Positions 36,313 through 45,959 of a stretch of DNA of 64,000 bases are shown here, piece after piece. Every line of letters begins with the position of its first letter. Positions within the stretch are counted from its first letter, which is position 1. The notes under the pieces were generated by a model that was not told the origin of the DNA, did no database searches, and worked only from the letters and a program-made list of their open reading frames with translations. This DNA is from Aspidiotus rigidus (Eukaryota > Arthropoda > Insecta > Hemiptera > Diaspididae). The stretch is taken from NCBI GenBank assembly GCA_035079385.1, contig JAVHKY010000047.1:1116001-1180000 (forward strand), given 5' to 3'. The translations under genes and the position numbers were made by a program.

Positions 36313-37782
36313 ATGGCCAATCTTCCCGAAACAATTTTGAAGCTTCTTGACGAAGCCGGATCATTGAATACTCTTCAACTTGCAGCCCAACTGAATGAGG
36401 ATCATCAGAAGGTAATTGGTGCCGTTAAAAGTCTTCAGGCTGTTGAAAATCTAATTGAAGTCGATCAGGAAACGCGTAAAACGTGGGAACTCACTGATGA
36501 AGGGTCGCAAGTATCGCAAGCGGGTAGTTACGAAGTATTAGTATTCAATGCCATTCCGATCGAAGGAATTAAGCAGAGCGAACTAATGAAACAAGTTCCT
36601 AATGCGAAAATCGGCTTCAGTAAAGCGATGTCCAAAGGTTGGATCACATTTGATAAATCAGCTAATCTGGTCACGCGTAAAGTCGATGATATCGTAGATG
36701 AGGTTCAGGAACACTTGAAAAAGTTGACAATCAACGATACTGAGATTCCTGACTCGTGTAAGCAGGATTATAAAAAACGGAAATTAATTCAAGAAATTGT
36801 AGTGAAGAGCTTTGTATTGCGGAAAGGAAAATCATTCAGTACTTCTCTGCAAAAACTGGAAACTGAACTTACACCGGCAATGATCGCTACCGGTTCGTGG
36901 CGAGATCTAAAATTCAAACCGTATAATTTTGATGCTGATGGTTTGATGTTACAGAGTGGATGCTTACATCCTTTACTAAAAGTGCGGTCCGAATTCCGTC
37001 AAATATTCCTAGAAATGGGATTCTCGGAAATGCCCACGAATAATTACATTGAGAATTCATTCTGGAATTTTGACGCTCTGTTCCAACCTCAACAGCACCC
37101 AGCTCGAGATGCACACGATACGTTCTTCTTAAATGATCCGAAGTTATCCGATGATATTCCTGCTGATTATATGGAAAAAGTGAAAGCTGTGCATAGCGAG
37201 GGAGGTTATGGATCCCAAGGTTATCGATACAAATGGACTAAAGATGAAGCTGTGAAAAATCTGCTTAGAACGCACACGACAGCTGTCAGTGCGCGAATGT
37301 TGTATAAATTAGCTAAACAAGATGAGTTCAAACCCGTCAAATATTTCAGTATCGATCGTGTATTCAGAAATGAAACATTAGATGCAACTCATTTAGCTGA
37401 ATTTCATCAAGTTGAAGGTGTCGTTGCTGATGTAAATTTAACACTTGGTGATCTAATTGGTGTGCTCTACGAATTCTTCAATAAATTGGGCATCAAGAAA
37501 TTGAAATTCAAGCCCGCCTATAATCCGTACACTGAACCAAGTATGGAAATATTTTGTTTTCACGAAGGATTGAATAAGTGGATTGAAGTTGGAAATTCGG
37601 GCATGTTCAGACCAGAAATGTTATTACCGATGGGTCTGCCTAAAAAAGTTAATGTGATAGCGTGGGGATTATCTTTAGAACGACCAACGATGATTAAGTA
37701 TGGTATCAATAATATTCGTGATTTAGTGGGACCAAAAATTAATTTACAAACTGTACACGATAGTCCAATATGTAGATTTTGA
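36313..37782 (+). CDS. FARSA: Phenylalanine--tRNA ligase alpha subunit (cytosolic)
   Basis: Uninterrupted 489-codon reading frame (human FARSA 508 aa). The alpha subunit of the (alpha-beta)2 cytosolic enzyme that charges tRNA-Phe with phenylalanine. The N-terminal winged-helix tRNA-binding modules start [16 protein letters not shown], with the [15 protein letters not shown] helix (29-43) typical of the family. Class II synthetase core: motif 1 region [15 protein letters not shown] (218-232), motif 2 [20 protein letters not shown] (350-369, with the ATP-binding arginine of FRNE), and motif 3 [15 protein letters not shown] (452-466). The phenylalanine pocket segment [13 protein letters not shown] (402-414) is intact. 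The start follows a short leader with no closer upstream ATG. Neighbours: RFK divergent upstream, the beta-solenoid gene convergent 73 bp downstream. The lack of introns contrasts with the multi-exon genes around it. It appears functional. Confidence 0.97.
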   Translation: MANLPETILKLLDEAGSLNTLQLAAQLNEDHQKVIGAVKSLQAVENLIEVDQETRKTWELTDEGSQVSQAGSYEVLVFNAIPIEGIKQSELMKQVPNAKIGFSKAMSKGWITFDKSANLVTRKVDDIVDEVQEHLKKLTINDTEIPDSCKQDYKKRKLIQEIVVKSFVLRKGKSFSTSLQKLETELTPAMIATGSWRDLKFKPYNFDADGLMLQSGCLHPLLKVRSEFRQIFLEMGFSEMPTNNYIENSFWNFDALFQPQQHPARDAHDTFFLNDPKLSDDIPADYMEKVKAVHSEGGYGSQGYRYKWTKDEAVKNLLRTHTTAVSARMLYKLAKQDEFKPVKYFSIDRVFRNETLDATHLAEFHQVEGVVADVNLTLGDLIGVLYEFFNKLGIKKLKFKPAYNPYTEPSMEIFCFHEGLNKWIEVGNSGMFRPEMLLPMGLPKKVNVIAWGLSLERPTMIKYGINNIRDLVGPKINLQTVHDSPICRF

Positions 37783-37815
37783 AAGTAAAAATTGACAAAA
37801 GAAAAAGGTATTCGT

Positions 37816-37821
37816 TTTATT
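37816..37821 (-). terminator. Polyadenylation signal AATAAA for the minus-strand gene
   Basis: AATAAA read on the minus strand, about 35 nt after the stop codon of the convergent gene at 37856. Cleavage 10-30 nt further on would fall near 37790-37805, only a few bases past the FARSA stop. No clear AATAAA serves FARSA before 37860, so the two 3' ends probably overlap. Confidence 0.6.
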
Positions 37822-37855
37822 ACGTGTTTCATTAATTACAATAGGAAAGAGCATT

Positions 37856-39214
37856 TCAATAAGCATAAATGGAACATATATTTAATAGGACACAAACTAA
37901 GAATAATGTACAATATGAATATAACGAAACAGAACTGTTAGGGTTAGGTGAGATCTCAGTATTAGACTGTCGTAAATTTATTAATTCTGATTGTTCGTAC
38001 ATCTCTAATTGTTTTAGATCAGTCTCATTACAAATAGTACCGGATAAAAATCTTCGCTTAAATTCACTAAGAGGCATACCGTTGTAATTTTTACATGAGG
38101 TAGTGTCGATAACAGTATCTACAAAGGAATCATTTGATAATAAACCTGGAAACAAATCTCGTAATTTAAGCAAGCTAACTTTGCGAGGTGTACATTCACA
38201 GACAATTTTATTCTTTGTGAAATGTAATCTACCGATTTTCGAGCTTAGAATGAAGCCGCTAAAATCGACGTCATAAATAGTATTGCCGACAAAATAGACT
38301 TTATTTTTGTCGCCGAGTACTTCGATGTCTCGTAGTAAATTCGTTGTTACAGATTTGAACTCATTTTCGATAATATTCACTTTATTTGCGCGTAGTAGAA
38401 AGCCATTAGATGATATAGAACCAAAAGTACAGCGGGTAATTTCCACATTTTCCGCAGAAACATATAAACCGTCTGGATCGATGACGTTCACGGTGGTATT
38501 ATGTAATTCTAGTTTGGCGATTTCTAATCCAATACCTCTTGGGTGAATTGTTTCAATCTGCGAGAGGATGAAAAAATTATATAATGAGGATTTAATTTAA
38601 TATAATGTTCGAACAAGAAACAATTCTGAGTTGCTATACGGTAAGATTCTAGAGGCACAGAGATATTTTGAGTTTTTGGGATGTGGCTTTCTTACATTAT
38701 CTCCATTTTACATTTACACCCCACAACAAATCAATCTTCTCTGTGCTGTATTAATTGTAGCCTAATTGTTCGAACCACAAAACATAAATTTCTACAAAAC
38801 CCATATTTTTGTTTTTTTTGTGACCTCTCTTTTTTATCGTAATTTTTTTCAAACAAAAATTAAACGTGAAAAAAAAAAAAAGGTTACGACATTTTTATCT
38901 GAAAATATAAATCCTATCAAACAATATGAGTACAAAACTTTGCCAAAATGGACGATAGTCGAATAATGTTACGCAATATTATACTTTCAAAAAATTGTGG
39001 ATGAAAATTTTTTCAAGATAAAGGACCCAAATTTTTCGTTCGTTTTCTAGTGATTTTCTCAATAAAACTGACGTATGTTATTGATTGTGATTAAAGCAAT
39101 AGGAAGAGAGGAAAATTAAAACAATTTTCGGTTGATAATATATGGTTTTCATGTTGAAATTAGAACAAAATTTGAAGTATCATGCTCTTCAAAATAGAAT
39201 TCGATTTCGGTACA

Positions 39215-39297
<83 letters not shown>

Positions 39298-40115
39298 ATC
39301 CAAGTAAAGAAGAAAACTTCAAAAATCTATCAACTGACCATCATGACCATGTCTTTGTTATTCTTCAAGGCCTTAAAATAGTAAAAACGAATAAAAAAGA
39401 GCAGTCACGAATTTAAAAATGTTTGAGAAGCTTTATGAATAATAACCTAGGAAATGATGTTTCACAATTTTTTTGAGTGTCTATCTCCGTGAAAAAAAAG
39501 AGGAAAGTTTCCCAATCAAATTAACGAAATTTAGAAGGATTTAAAAACGGTTTTTTTTCAGACTCAGCAAGCCTACCATCTCCCATTTCAATTTTGAAAC
39601 TAAGCCTCCACCCCCTTCTCTTTACATTTAACCTATATTTTCAAAAATGCGCGTCATCTCATCTTTGTATTCATCGATATTTCTTAACTCACTTTACAAT
39701 TGCTTAACTTGACTGATAGATTTTGGCTTCCGGCACTGATCGCCATCGAATTCGTCCTGATGTTCTTGATGGATACATTCTGAAAGACCAATTTTTCTAG
39801 ATTCGGCCAATCTTCGAATAAATTTTCAACAACTTCATTAAGACGAACGTTTTTAATTTCTATATTGACTAAACTACTCTCATTCACGACTTTGTCCATG
39901 ATTAATTCGTTTACGTCTTCAATGACTAAATTCGAAGCCGCCGGGAAAATATTCGCGTTAAAATGAACCAATTCCAACTGACGTATTTGCACCGATTTTA
40001 ATTTCTTTGCATTTGTAAACCCTTTTGCAGGAAATGAAACGTAAGTGCATCCAGATATATTCATTGATTTTACGCTCGACAGTACTCCGTAGTCTGTATC
40101 TTCCATTATGAGAAC
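37856..40115 (-). CDS. Secreted/anchored beta-solenoid (LRR-like) protein, N-terminus not found
   Basis: Two joined minus-strand exons are supported: 40115-39693 (acceptor ATTTCAG, donor AAA|GTGAGT) and 38557-37856 (acceptor CTCGCAG), phase 0, together 374 aa plus stop. The protein consists of short irregular repeats with alternating hydrophobic residues and N-rich turns (LVIEDVNELIMD, VSAENVEITRCTF, LRANKVNIIENEF, VYFVGNTIYDV). This is the pattern of a right-handed beta-helix or divergent leucine-rich-repeat solenoid. A cysteine cap follows (IVCECTPRK, then C at SCKNYNG and TICN), like an LRR C-terminal cap. The last about 25 residues are hydrophobic (YCTLFLVCVLLNICSIYAY), suggesting a membrane anchor or GPI signal. 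The first exon(s) with the signal peptide are not identified; 40683-40620 encodes a hydrophobic MYTRIIIIMLLEYLLG stretch with a possible GTACGT donor, but this is a guess. The 1,135-nt intron contains an ATT microsatellite. Function unknown. Confidence 0.78.
39215..39295. repeat. ATT trinucleotide microsatellite
   Basis: About 27 tandem ATT units within the intron of the beta-solenoid gene. The poly-tyrosine ORF across it is an artefact. Confidence 0.97.
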
Positions 40116-42030
40116 CTGAAATCAAAAAAGGAAAAAACAAGCGAACGATTTTAGACAATTTTGAGCTCTGATCTCTATGTAAAGTATAATTTTTTTTTCT
40201 GCCACCCATGGTTTGAGAATTTTTCAACCTTCGAAAGTGTAATTCAAAGACGTCGAAGTTTACGAAGTATTGATTACAATCATTTCAAAAGATTATTCGG
40301 GTCCGATATTAACGCTACGTTATTCTCATGAAACTTATAATTTTTCATTGATGTTTCTGTGAAGTTCCCATTTTTCTCACGTTCTTTCAATCGCATTGTA
40401 TAGGTATTTCATGTATCATAACGTCGAAGTTCATTCATCAAGGAGAATCTTGAATATTGATTCGAAGCATCTAAATACTCAAACAATTCGGATGAAAAAA
40501 AAAAAAAGGTAACACAACTTTTATGGGACTGACTAGAGGGCAATCATTTTTGTTCAGAGGTTTGCCAACAAATTCACCACGTCTCCTAATAGTATCTAGA
40601 TAGTCATTCTTATTCAATTTACGTACCAATACTGTACCCAGCAAATATTCTAGCAGCATAATAATTATTATGCGAGTGTACATAATTAGAGACCGAACAC
40701 TTCAGTGATACTTATTGATGTCCAGATTCATTGAACCTCCTCAGTGACGAAAAGTGTAGGTACTACTCATATCTTCATTGTACCTACGTTATTGGCTCAC
40801 ACACTTTCTGGTGACAAGCGAGATCTTTTGTCGTCAGAGAATGTTTATTTAAAACTAAAACCGGAATATCAAACTCTTATCTCTGATGGCGCGCTATGAA
40901 CTAGTATTTTCACGATTGCAACATAGCTCATAAATTCCTTTGAGATGAGTATGTATAGCCGCCGAAAAGCGCTCTTTTTTTTTAAGTGCACGCTTTATAT
41001 GCATTTTTATATCTTTTCTTTTTAATTATATGTACGAGTATAGAATCGTTTCGAAGTGCGAACCTAATGAGAAAAAGCTGAGGCAAATTTTTACCGAATC
41101 ATTTCCAACTCGAACGTCCAATAGCATCGATGACATTCAAGATTAACAAAATTTAAATTTCACAAATACCGATAAATTCAGAAGAAAGAAAAAAAAAAAA
41201 AGATTCCGGTTGAATACAACAATAATGAGATTCGCATCGTTATCACTCCTCAATAATTTTCAAAAATGAATTATATAAGTTTATGTGAGGCAGTACGTGT
41301 TCAGTTTTCAGGTACAATAAGAATATAGATTCTATAGAATTCGGAGAGCAAGATAATCTCGCCGCTAATAATTTTATAACAAATAAAAATACGTAAGAAG
41401 GCCTACATTATTGATTTTATGCTACCGAATGAGACTATTATCAGCGCTAAATAATCAAATTTAGCTCCTTCATCACCTTGAATTGAAATAATACTTCTCA
41501 TTATCAACCAGTGTGTAAATAACAGTGTTTATATTCTTGATCAATCCGAAAACTATAAAAATGGCCCGCAAATAAAACTAAAATGCTCGTTAAAAAAAAA
41601 AAAAAAAGTACTAAGCCCAAATTTAGATCGTACAATTCATATATTGAACATACACTGTTTGTAAAAAATACGACAGTAGAAGCGATCTGATAAGCTAAAT
41701 TTTGGTCATCAGCCTCCCTCCCCTCCTCAAAACAAAGTGTTCGCTGATATTTAGCCGAAATTTGTGTTATATCTGTTAAGTTCTGTAAGCTTGGCATCCA
41801 ACATATAGTATACTAAGGCTATGATGTGTAGTGTGTACTAAGGTATTACAAAGTATGAAGATATCCCTAAGCTAGCCTTACCTAGGCTAGTATGGAATCT
41901 ATTCGCACTTGAATGGTTCAGGGAGGCGTCCCTTAGACTCACATACAGTATACTGGACTTATTTTAGGCTAAGAAATACTCTTGGTCCTGGTCATCTATT
42001 CAATCGTTTGAGGAGGGTTCCTTTGCGGTG
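40116..42030. other. No further exon confirmed
   Basis: Upstream of the beta-solenoid gene; it probably contains that gene's first exon and promoter, but none can be fixed from sequence alone. Several A/T homopolymers and a low-complexity ORF at 41504-41797 (minus) occur, with no domain features. Confidence 0.35.
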
Positions 42031-42575
42031 TGGAATTTTTTAAACGGAGAACCTGTTCTATGGGGAGTGGGGGGCCGGTGGGCAAAAACTGACCTACTAA
42101 GAAAAACAACGGCTTCCTTAACGAAGTTAAACGAGGAACGCAGAAATTGTTCTTTGAGTTAAATCGGTTTTGATATTGAGAATTCAAGGAAGCTTAGATC
42201 CAAGTACAAAGCTGGTATAAAAGAGGCCTAGACTTACTATAAGCCTAATACAAAATAGTATGTCAGCAGTGACCTGAACCTATCTTAGGGATGGCTCGAG
42301 AGTCAACATTTTTCCAACTCTCTCTCTCTCTCCTACAATATGTCGAAATTTGTCCAAATATCCCTCCCATCATATGTATGTAGCTTAGAGGCTGAAACTT
42401 TTTTAAGTCCCTCTCCCATCATATATAGCTCGAAAATCGATGTTCTTTCAAGTCCCCTTCATATGGCTTGGAAGTTGAAATTTTTCCAAGTTCCGCAGTC
42501 GAAATTTTTCTAAATTTTTCGCCGGACGGCGCACGGCGAATTTCTCAAAAAGCCCCCCTAAGAACCTAAATTTCC
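42030..42575 (+). repeat. Composite repeat copy (45-bp units plus GACGGCGCACGG block)
   Basis: Contains GCGGTGTGGAATTT, the ACGGCTTCCTTAACGAAG block (about 42107-42124), a GGCCTAGAC...ATAAGCCTA segment (42220-42246), diverged 45-bp units (42330-42500, ATCATATATAGCTCG) and the GCCGGACGGCGCACGGCGAA block (about 42521-42540) followed by TTTCTCAAAAAGCCCCCC. All these modules recur in the same order near 53.4 kb and 63.5 kb. Confidence 0.75.
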
Positions 42576-43394
42576 GTGAATTCTAGTTGACAAAATTTTA
42601 TAAATTTTTGTACTCATCATAGCGCGAACCTGAGTGATAGAGGTATTAAGACTACCTGATTTCGACTAGACAACGTGATAGCAGAGGTTATCATTTCCCC
42701 AAACCTAAGTTCAATATTACAGGTTTTCTACTCTTTCAAGTTAGGTAACTTCTGAAGCCTCTAATTTTTTCTGCGTCAAAATATAATTAGAAAGTTGGAA
42801 TTTTTCGGAGTCCCCTTGGTTATTAATATAATACTATAAAAAAACGGGAATGTATTTGTTTCACCAGTATCCATTTAATTTAATTGTCCTGAAAAAGTAA
42901 TCCTGACGTTAAAGCTTTATTTAAATACAGTACGTATGTCGACGCGATAGTATTCGATTGTATAATTATGAATATGTTTTGATGATACTTTTGAATTTTT
43001 GAAGAATTATAATAATCGACTTAAATTTACTATTGACAAAAAAGTTGATGGTCAACTATTAATTATTTAGTTGTTACCATCGTTATAAATAATTGTTACC
43101 ACATTTTCAAACACTACAAAAAACTTACCTGTACAATTAGGATTATTAATTATTTTTCTCAGCAACTTAGAATTTATAAAATTAATACTGCTGAGAATCT
43201 GTGACATAATAATGGGGTATCTTTATCTCACAGTAAATATCATAATGAAATCAAAACTGAATTTGTGACTTATGAAAGGTCACTGTAGACGATTGAAATG
43301 ATTGTCAATTTTCTTCATCAATTTTCTTTTCAAATCGAGTTTAATCAACTTTATATTCAACATTTTGATGCTAAACAAATTTAACTCGATTTGA
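42576..43394. other. No gene recognised
   Basis: AT-rich. It contains a loose inverted repeat (CAAATCGAGTTTAATC near 43334 with GATTTGAAAAA and AACTCGATTTG near 43384). No protein motif. Confidence 0.4.
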
Positions 43395-44684
43395 AAAAAA
43401 AAAAAATGATAGAGAAAATTGACAAATATTTTGATCGTCTAGAGCGGCTTTTACAACTTGATAATTATCCTGACCATTTTATCAGTAAGGTAATTCGTAA
43501 TTCTTCAATTTACTTCCCGATAACCCTCCCTCGAATTCCATTAATTTAATAACGTAGGTAACTAACGTCCCTAGTCTTAAAACAACACCTTAATTTTAAT
43601 AACGTGACTGGTGTACTTTTTTCAACAACACTATTTTAAATATAATGGTATTTTCACATGAAAAAACAAAGGGAGTCATATTCACTAAGAAAAGAACCGT
43701 ACCTGAACTCGACCTCCATCTAAACAACAAGCCGATATCGGTGGTTCAGCATCACACATTCTTAGGCGTCACCTTCGATTCTAAACTGACGTGGCATGTC
43801 TTCCTCAAACAAATCCGAGCCGAAACGCAAAAGCGACTAAATGTAATGAAAACACTTCGGAACAGACACTATGGTCCCGGACCCAAGAAGATGCTCCAAA
43901 TTTACAGAACACTTATACGCTCAAAACTGGAATATGGCTGTTTAGCGTATTCCACAGCCTCCTCCACATCGTTGAAAATCCTAGACCCAGTACATAATGC
44001 GGGTATCCAGCTAGCGTTACGGGCATACCCAACAAGCCCAGTACAAATGATGCAACTTCTATGCGGCGAACTCCCTCTAGATAGGAGACGGGAACTCATT
44101 CTGCTCCGCTATGGTCATAACGTAAAGAAAATTTGGACACATCCGAATCACGATATCGTCACAAAAGAAGGCCATCCCTTATACCACAGAATTCAGCAAA
44201 TCCAAACTTCGAGAGAAATACTTGACGAGGATGATCTAACCCATATCGCTGGAAAAGTCACCGAACGATGGCTCCAGACCATCAGTGCCACAAACCAACA
44301 TCCCCTGTCAACCACAAAGAACGACACACTCAACTGGACCAGCATAATCCACAAAAAAACGAGAAAGAAAACAGACCTCACAACAAGCATCATCCGACTG
44401 TATTTAGGACACACCAACGTCACTCATCGCCATCTTCTACAACGCGAACCTCCCCCAAGCTGTTCAGATTGTCAGGACACCAAATTAACCGTTCACCACA
44501 TTCTCCACGAATGCGTCAGATATAAACGAATTACAAACGTAAATTATATTGATATCGAAAATATTCGCGGATTAATCGATTTCATAGTAAATAACGGTCT
44601 GTCCGATAAAATGTAAACCCCTCTGCAGCCGAGGCAATGGCCTACGTTATGTATATATAAGGCGATAAATGTCTCGTAAATTCC

Positions 44685-44716
<32 letters not shown>

Positions 44717-45235
44717 TGGTGATACTAATTAATAATGGTTATAATAATATCAAGAAGAAATACTTTTATAGACACCTGACAATACATTTAGTTGCATGCA
44801 TGTTCCTTAATAAACTAAACCCTACCTTCCACGTTATTTCTGATAACCACAATTTGAATGATTATAAATATTTTATCAAGTTGAAAGATCCCACTCCTTC
44901 TCATCAACGTTCTGGTCTCGTCTATAATATTAAAAGTAAAAATTTTAACAGCCGCTAGGTATGTGAAGGGAAACAAATCAGCTATTGGGTAAGAGAGTGA
45001 CGCAAAATAAGCTTACAAAAACTTATCCTTGTCAACATTCTATTGAGGAAGGCCATTCTTTCGATTTTCAGAGTACTTCTATAAATGCTTTGAGAAAAAT
45101 GATAAAAAAGGAAACTACGTGAGGTCATTGAAATTATGAATATTAGTTCTAAAATAGAAACAGAATATCACGTCAACGATTCGTATTCATCCCGTCATCT
45201 CGAGATTATGTTACGTTGCGATTTGTAATCTTTCA
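43395..45235 (+). mobile_element. Penelope-like element remnant C, split by a nested LINE
   Basis: Left part 43405-43510 reads RLERLLQLDNYPDHFISKVI, as in the Penelope-like N-terminal helix (hL...NGYPxxfi). After the nested LINE (43650-44710) the right part (about 44790-44955) reads FIKLKDPTPSHQRSGLVYNI, the canonical LKDP(I/T)PSLxxSxVVYKI junction between RT and GIY-YIG. Broken GIY-YIG codons continue to about 45230 (EEGHSFDFQSTSI, then EIMNISSKIETEYHVND). The RT core between the two parts is missing. It is related to, but distinct from, PLE B and PLE D. Confidence 0.7.
43650..44710 (+). mobile_element. 5'-truncated non-LTR retrotransposon (jockey/I-like group)
   Basis: The reading frame to 44616 begins inside the RT: GVIFTKKR, then HHTFLGVTFDSKLTWHVFL and AYSTASSTSLKILDPVHNAGIQLALRAY. 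The C-terminal module is RLYLGHTNVTHRHLL, then CSDCQDTKLTVHHILHEC, the Cys/His gag-knuckle-like end typical of jockey and I-group LINEs. The frame is open over 320 codons, so the insertion is fairly recent. A 3' UTR with GAGGCAATGGCCTACG precedes an A-rich tail (about 44685-44698) and AT dinucleotides. The insertion is flanked by the 10-bp duplication ATATAATGGT (43640-43649 and 44711-44720). The catalytic YxDD and endonuclease are lost by 5' truncation. Confidence 0.92.
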
Positions 45236-45315
45236 CGTTTTTGCTTTCTATTTAATTTGGTTTTATTTTGTTCTCTAGTTTTTGCAAATTTACTGGGGGG
45301 TAAGAGGGATATATA

Positions 45316-45562
45316 TGTAAGAACGCTGTACCGTTCTCACGAATTTTCGTGTTGGTAGCGTCGCATCGGCACTCGCAGTCAATGTTGCGAGTTGCGAGTA
45401 CATAAGCTATCGAGCTCCATTACGCCGGTGCTTATCGATTTTGCTGAATAGTAGCCGGATAAACAAGTGGCATAATTTTTGATATATGATATAATAAGAC
45501 CACCTCTGAGTTATCTTAACGGCGTAAGGACAAGTTCGCACGACGAACCTCTGAGTCTTACA
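45316..45562 (+). repeat. 5' LTR of the TRIM
   Basis: 247 bp. Differs from the 3' LTR mainly by lacking a 7-bp duplication (GCGACTT) within a GTTGCGAGTTGCGA stretch, plus a few substitutions, so the insertion is young. Confidence 0.88.
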
Positions 45563-45705
45563 AATCGATAAGCCGTTACACCACCTAGAGTTGGGTGTTG
45601 GGGAAAACGGAATGCCTAAGTTAAGTCTTTGAACCTCTGAACTTGGGTAAACGATCAGCCTGGCATTCTTCTCTGGTGGTGGAGTCCCCGAGGGGGGGGG
45701 GGAGA

Positions 45706-45959
45706 TGTAAGAACGCTGTACCGTTCTCACGAATTTTCGTGTTGGTAGCGTCGCATCGGCACTCGCAGTCAATGTTGCGAGTTGCGACTTGCGAGTACAT
45801 AAGCTATCGAGCTCTATTACGCCGGTGCTTATCGATTTTGCTGAATAGTAGCCGGATAAACAAGTGGCATAATTTTTGATATGTGATATAATAAGACCAC
45901 CTCTGAGTTATCTTAACGGCGTAAGGACAAGTTCGCTCGACGAACCTCTGAGTCTTACA
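45706..45959 (+). repeat. 3' LTR of the TRIM
   Basis: 254 bp, preceded by the G-rich purine tract. Its end TCTTACA is followed by TATATGCC. Confidence 0.88.

Larger units (their letters stand above)
45316..45959 (+). mobile_element. TRIM (terminal-repeat retrotransposon in miniature)
   Basis: Two long direct repeats (45316-45562 and 45706-45959) flank only 143 bp. Both begin TGTAAGAACG and end GAGTCTTACA, the TG...CA ends with short inverted termini expected of LTRs. A purine tract (AGGGGGGGGGGGAGA, about 45691-45705) directly precedes the second repeat, as a polypurine tract should. Flanks are ATATA on the left and TATAT on the right, compatible with a 4-5 bp target duplication in AT repeats. 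There is no protein coding, so it must use enzymes of another LTR element. The total of 644 bp and LTRs of about 250 bp fit the TRIM/SMART class. Confidence 0.88.

Noticed and set aside
39142..39381. Poly-tyrosine ORF
   Set aside because: Translation of an ATT microsatellite within an intron.
45563..45600. A tRNA gene on the minus strand at the TRIM junction
   Set aside because: A-box and B-box-like words are present but no full cloverleaf can be folded; kept only as a primer-site hypothesis.
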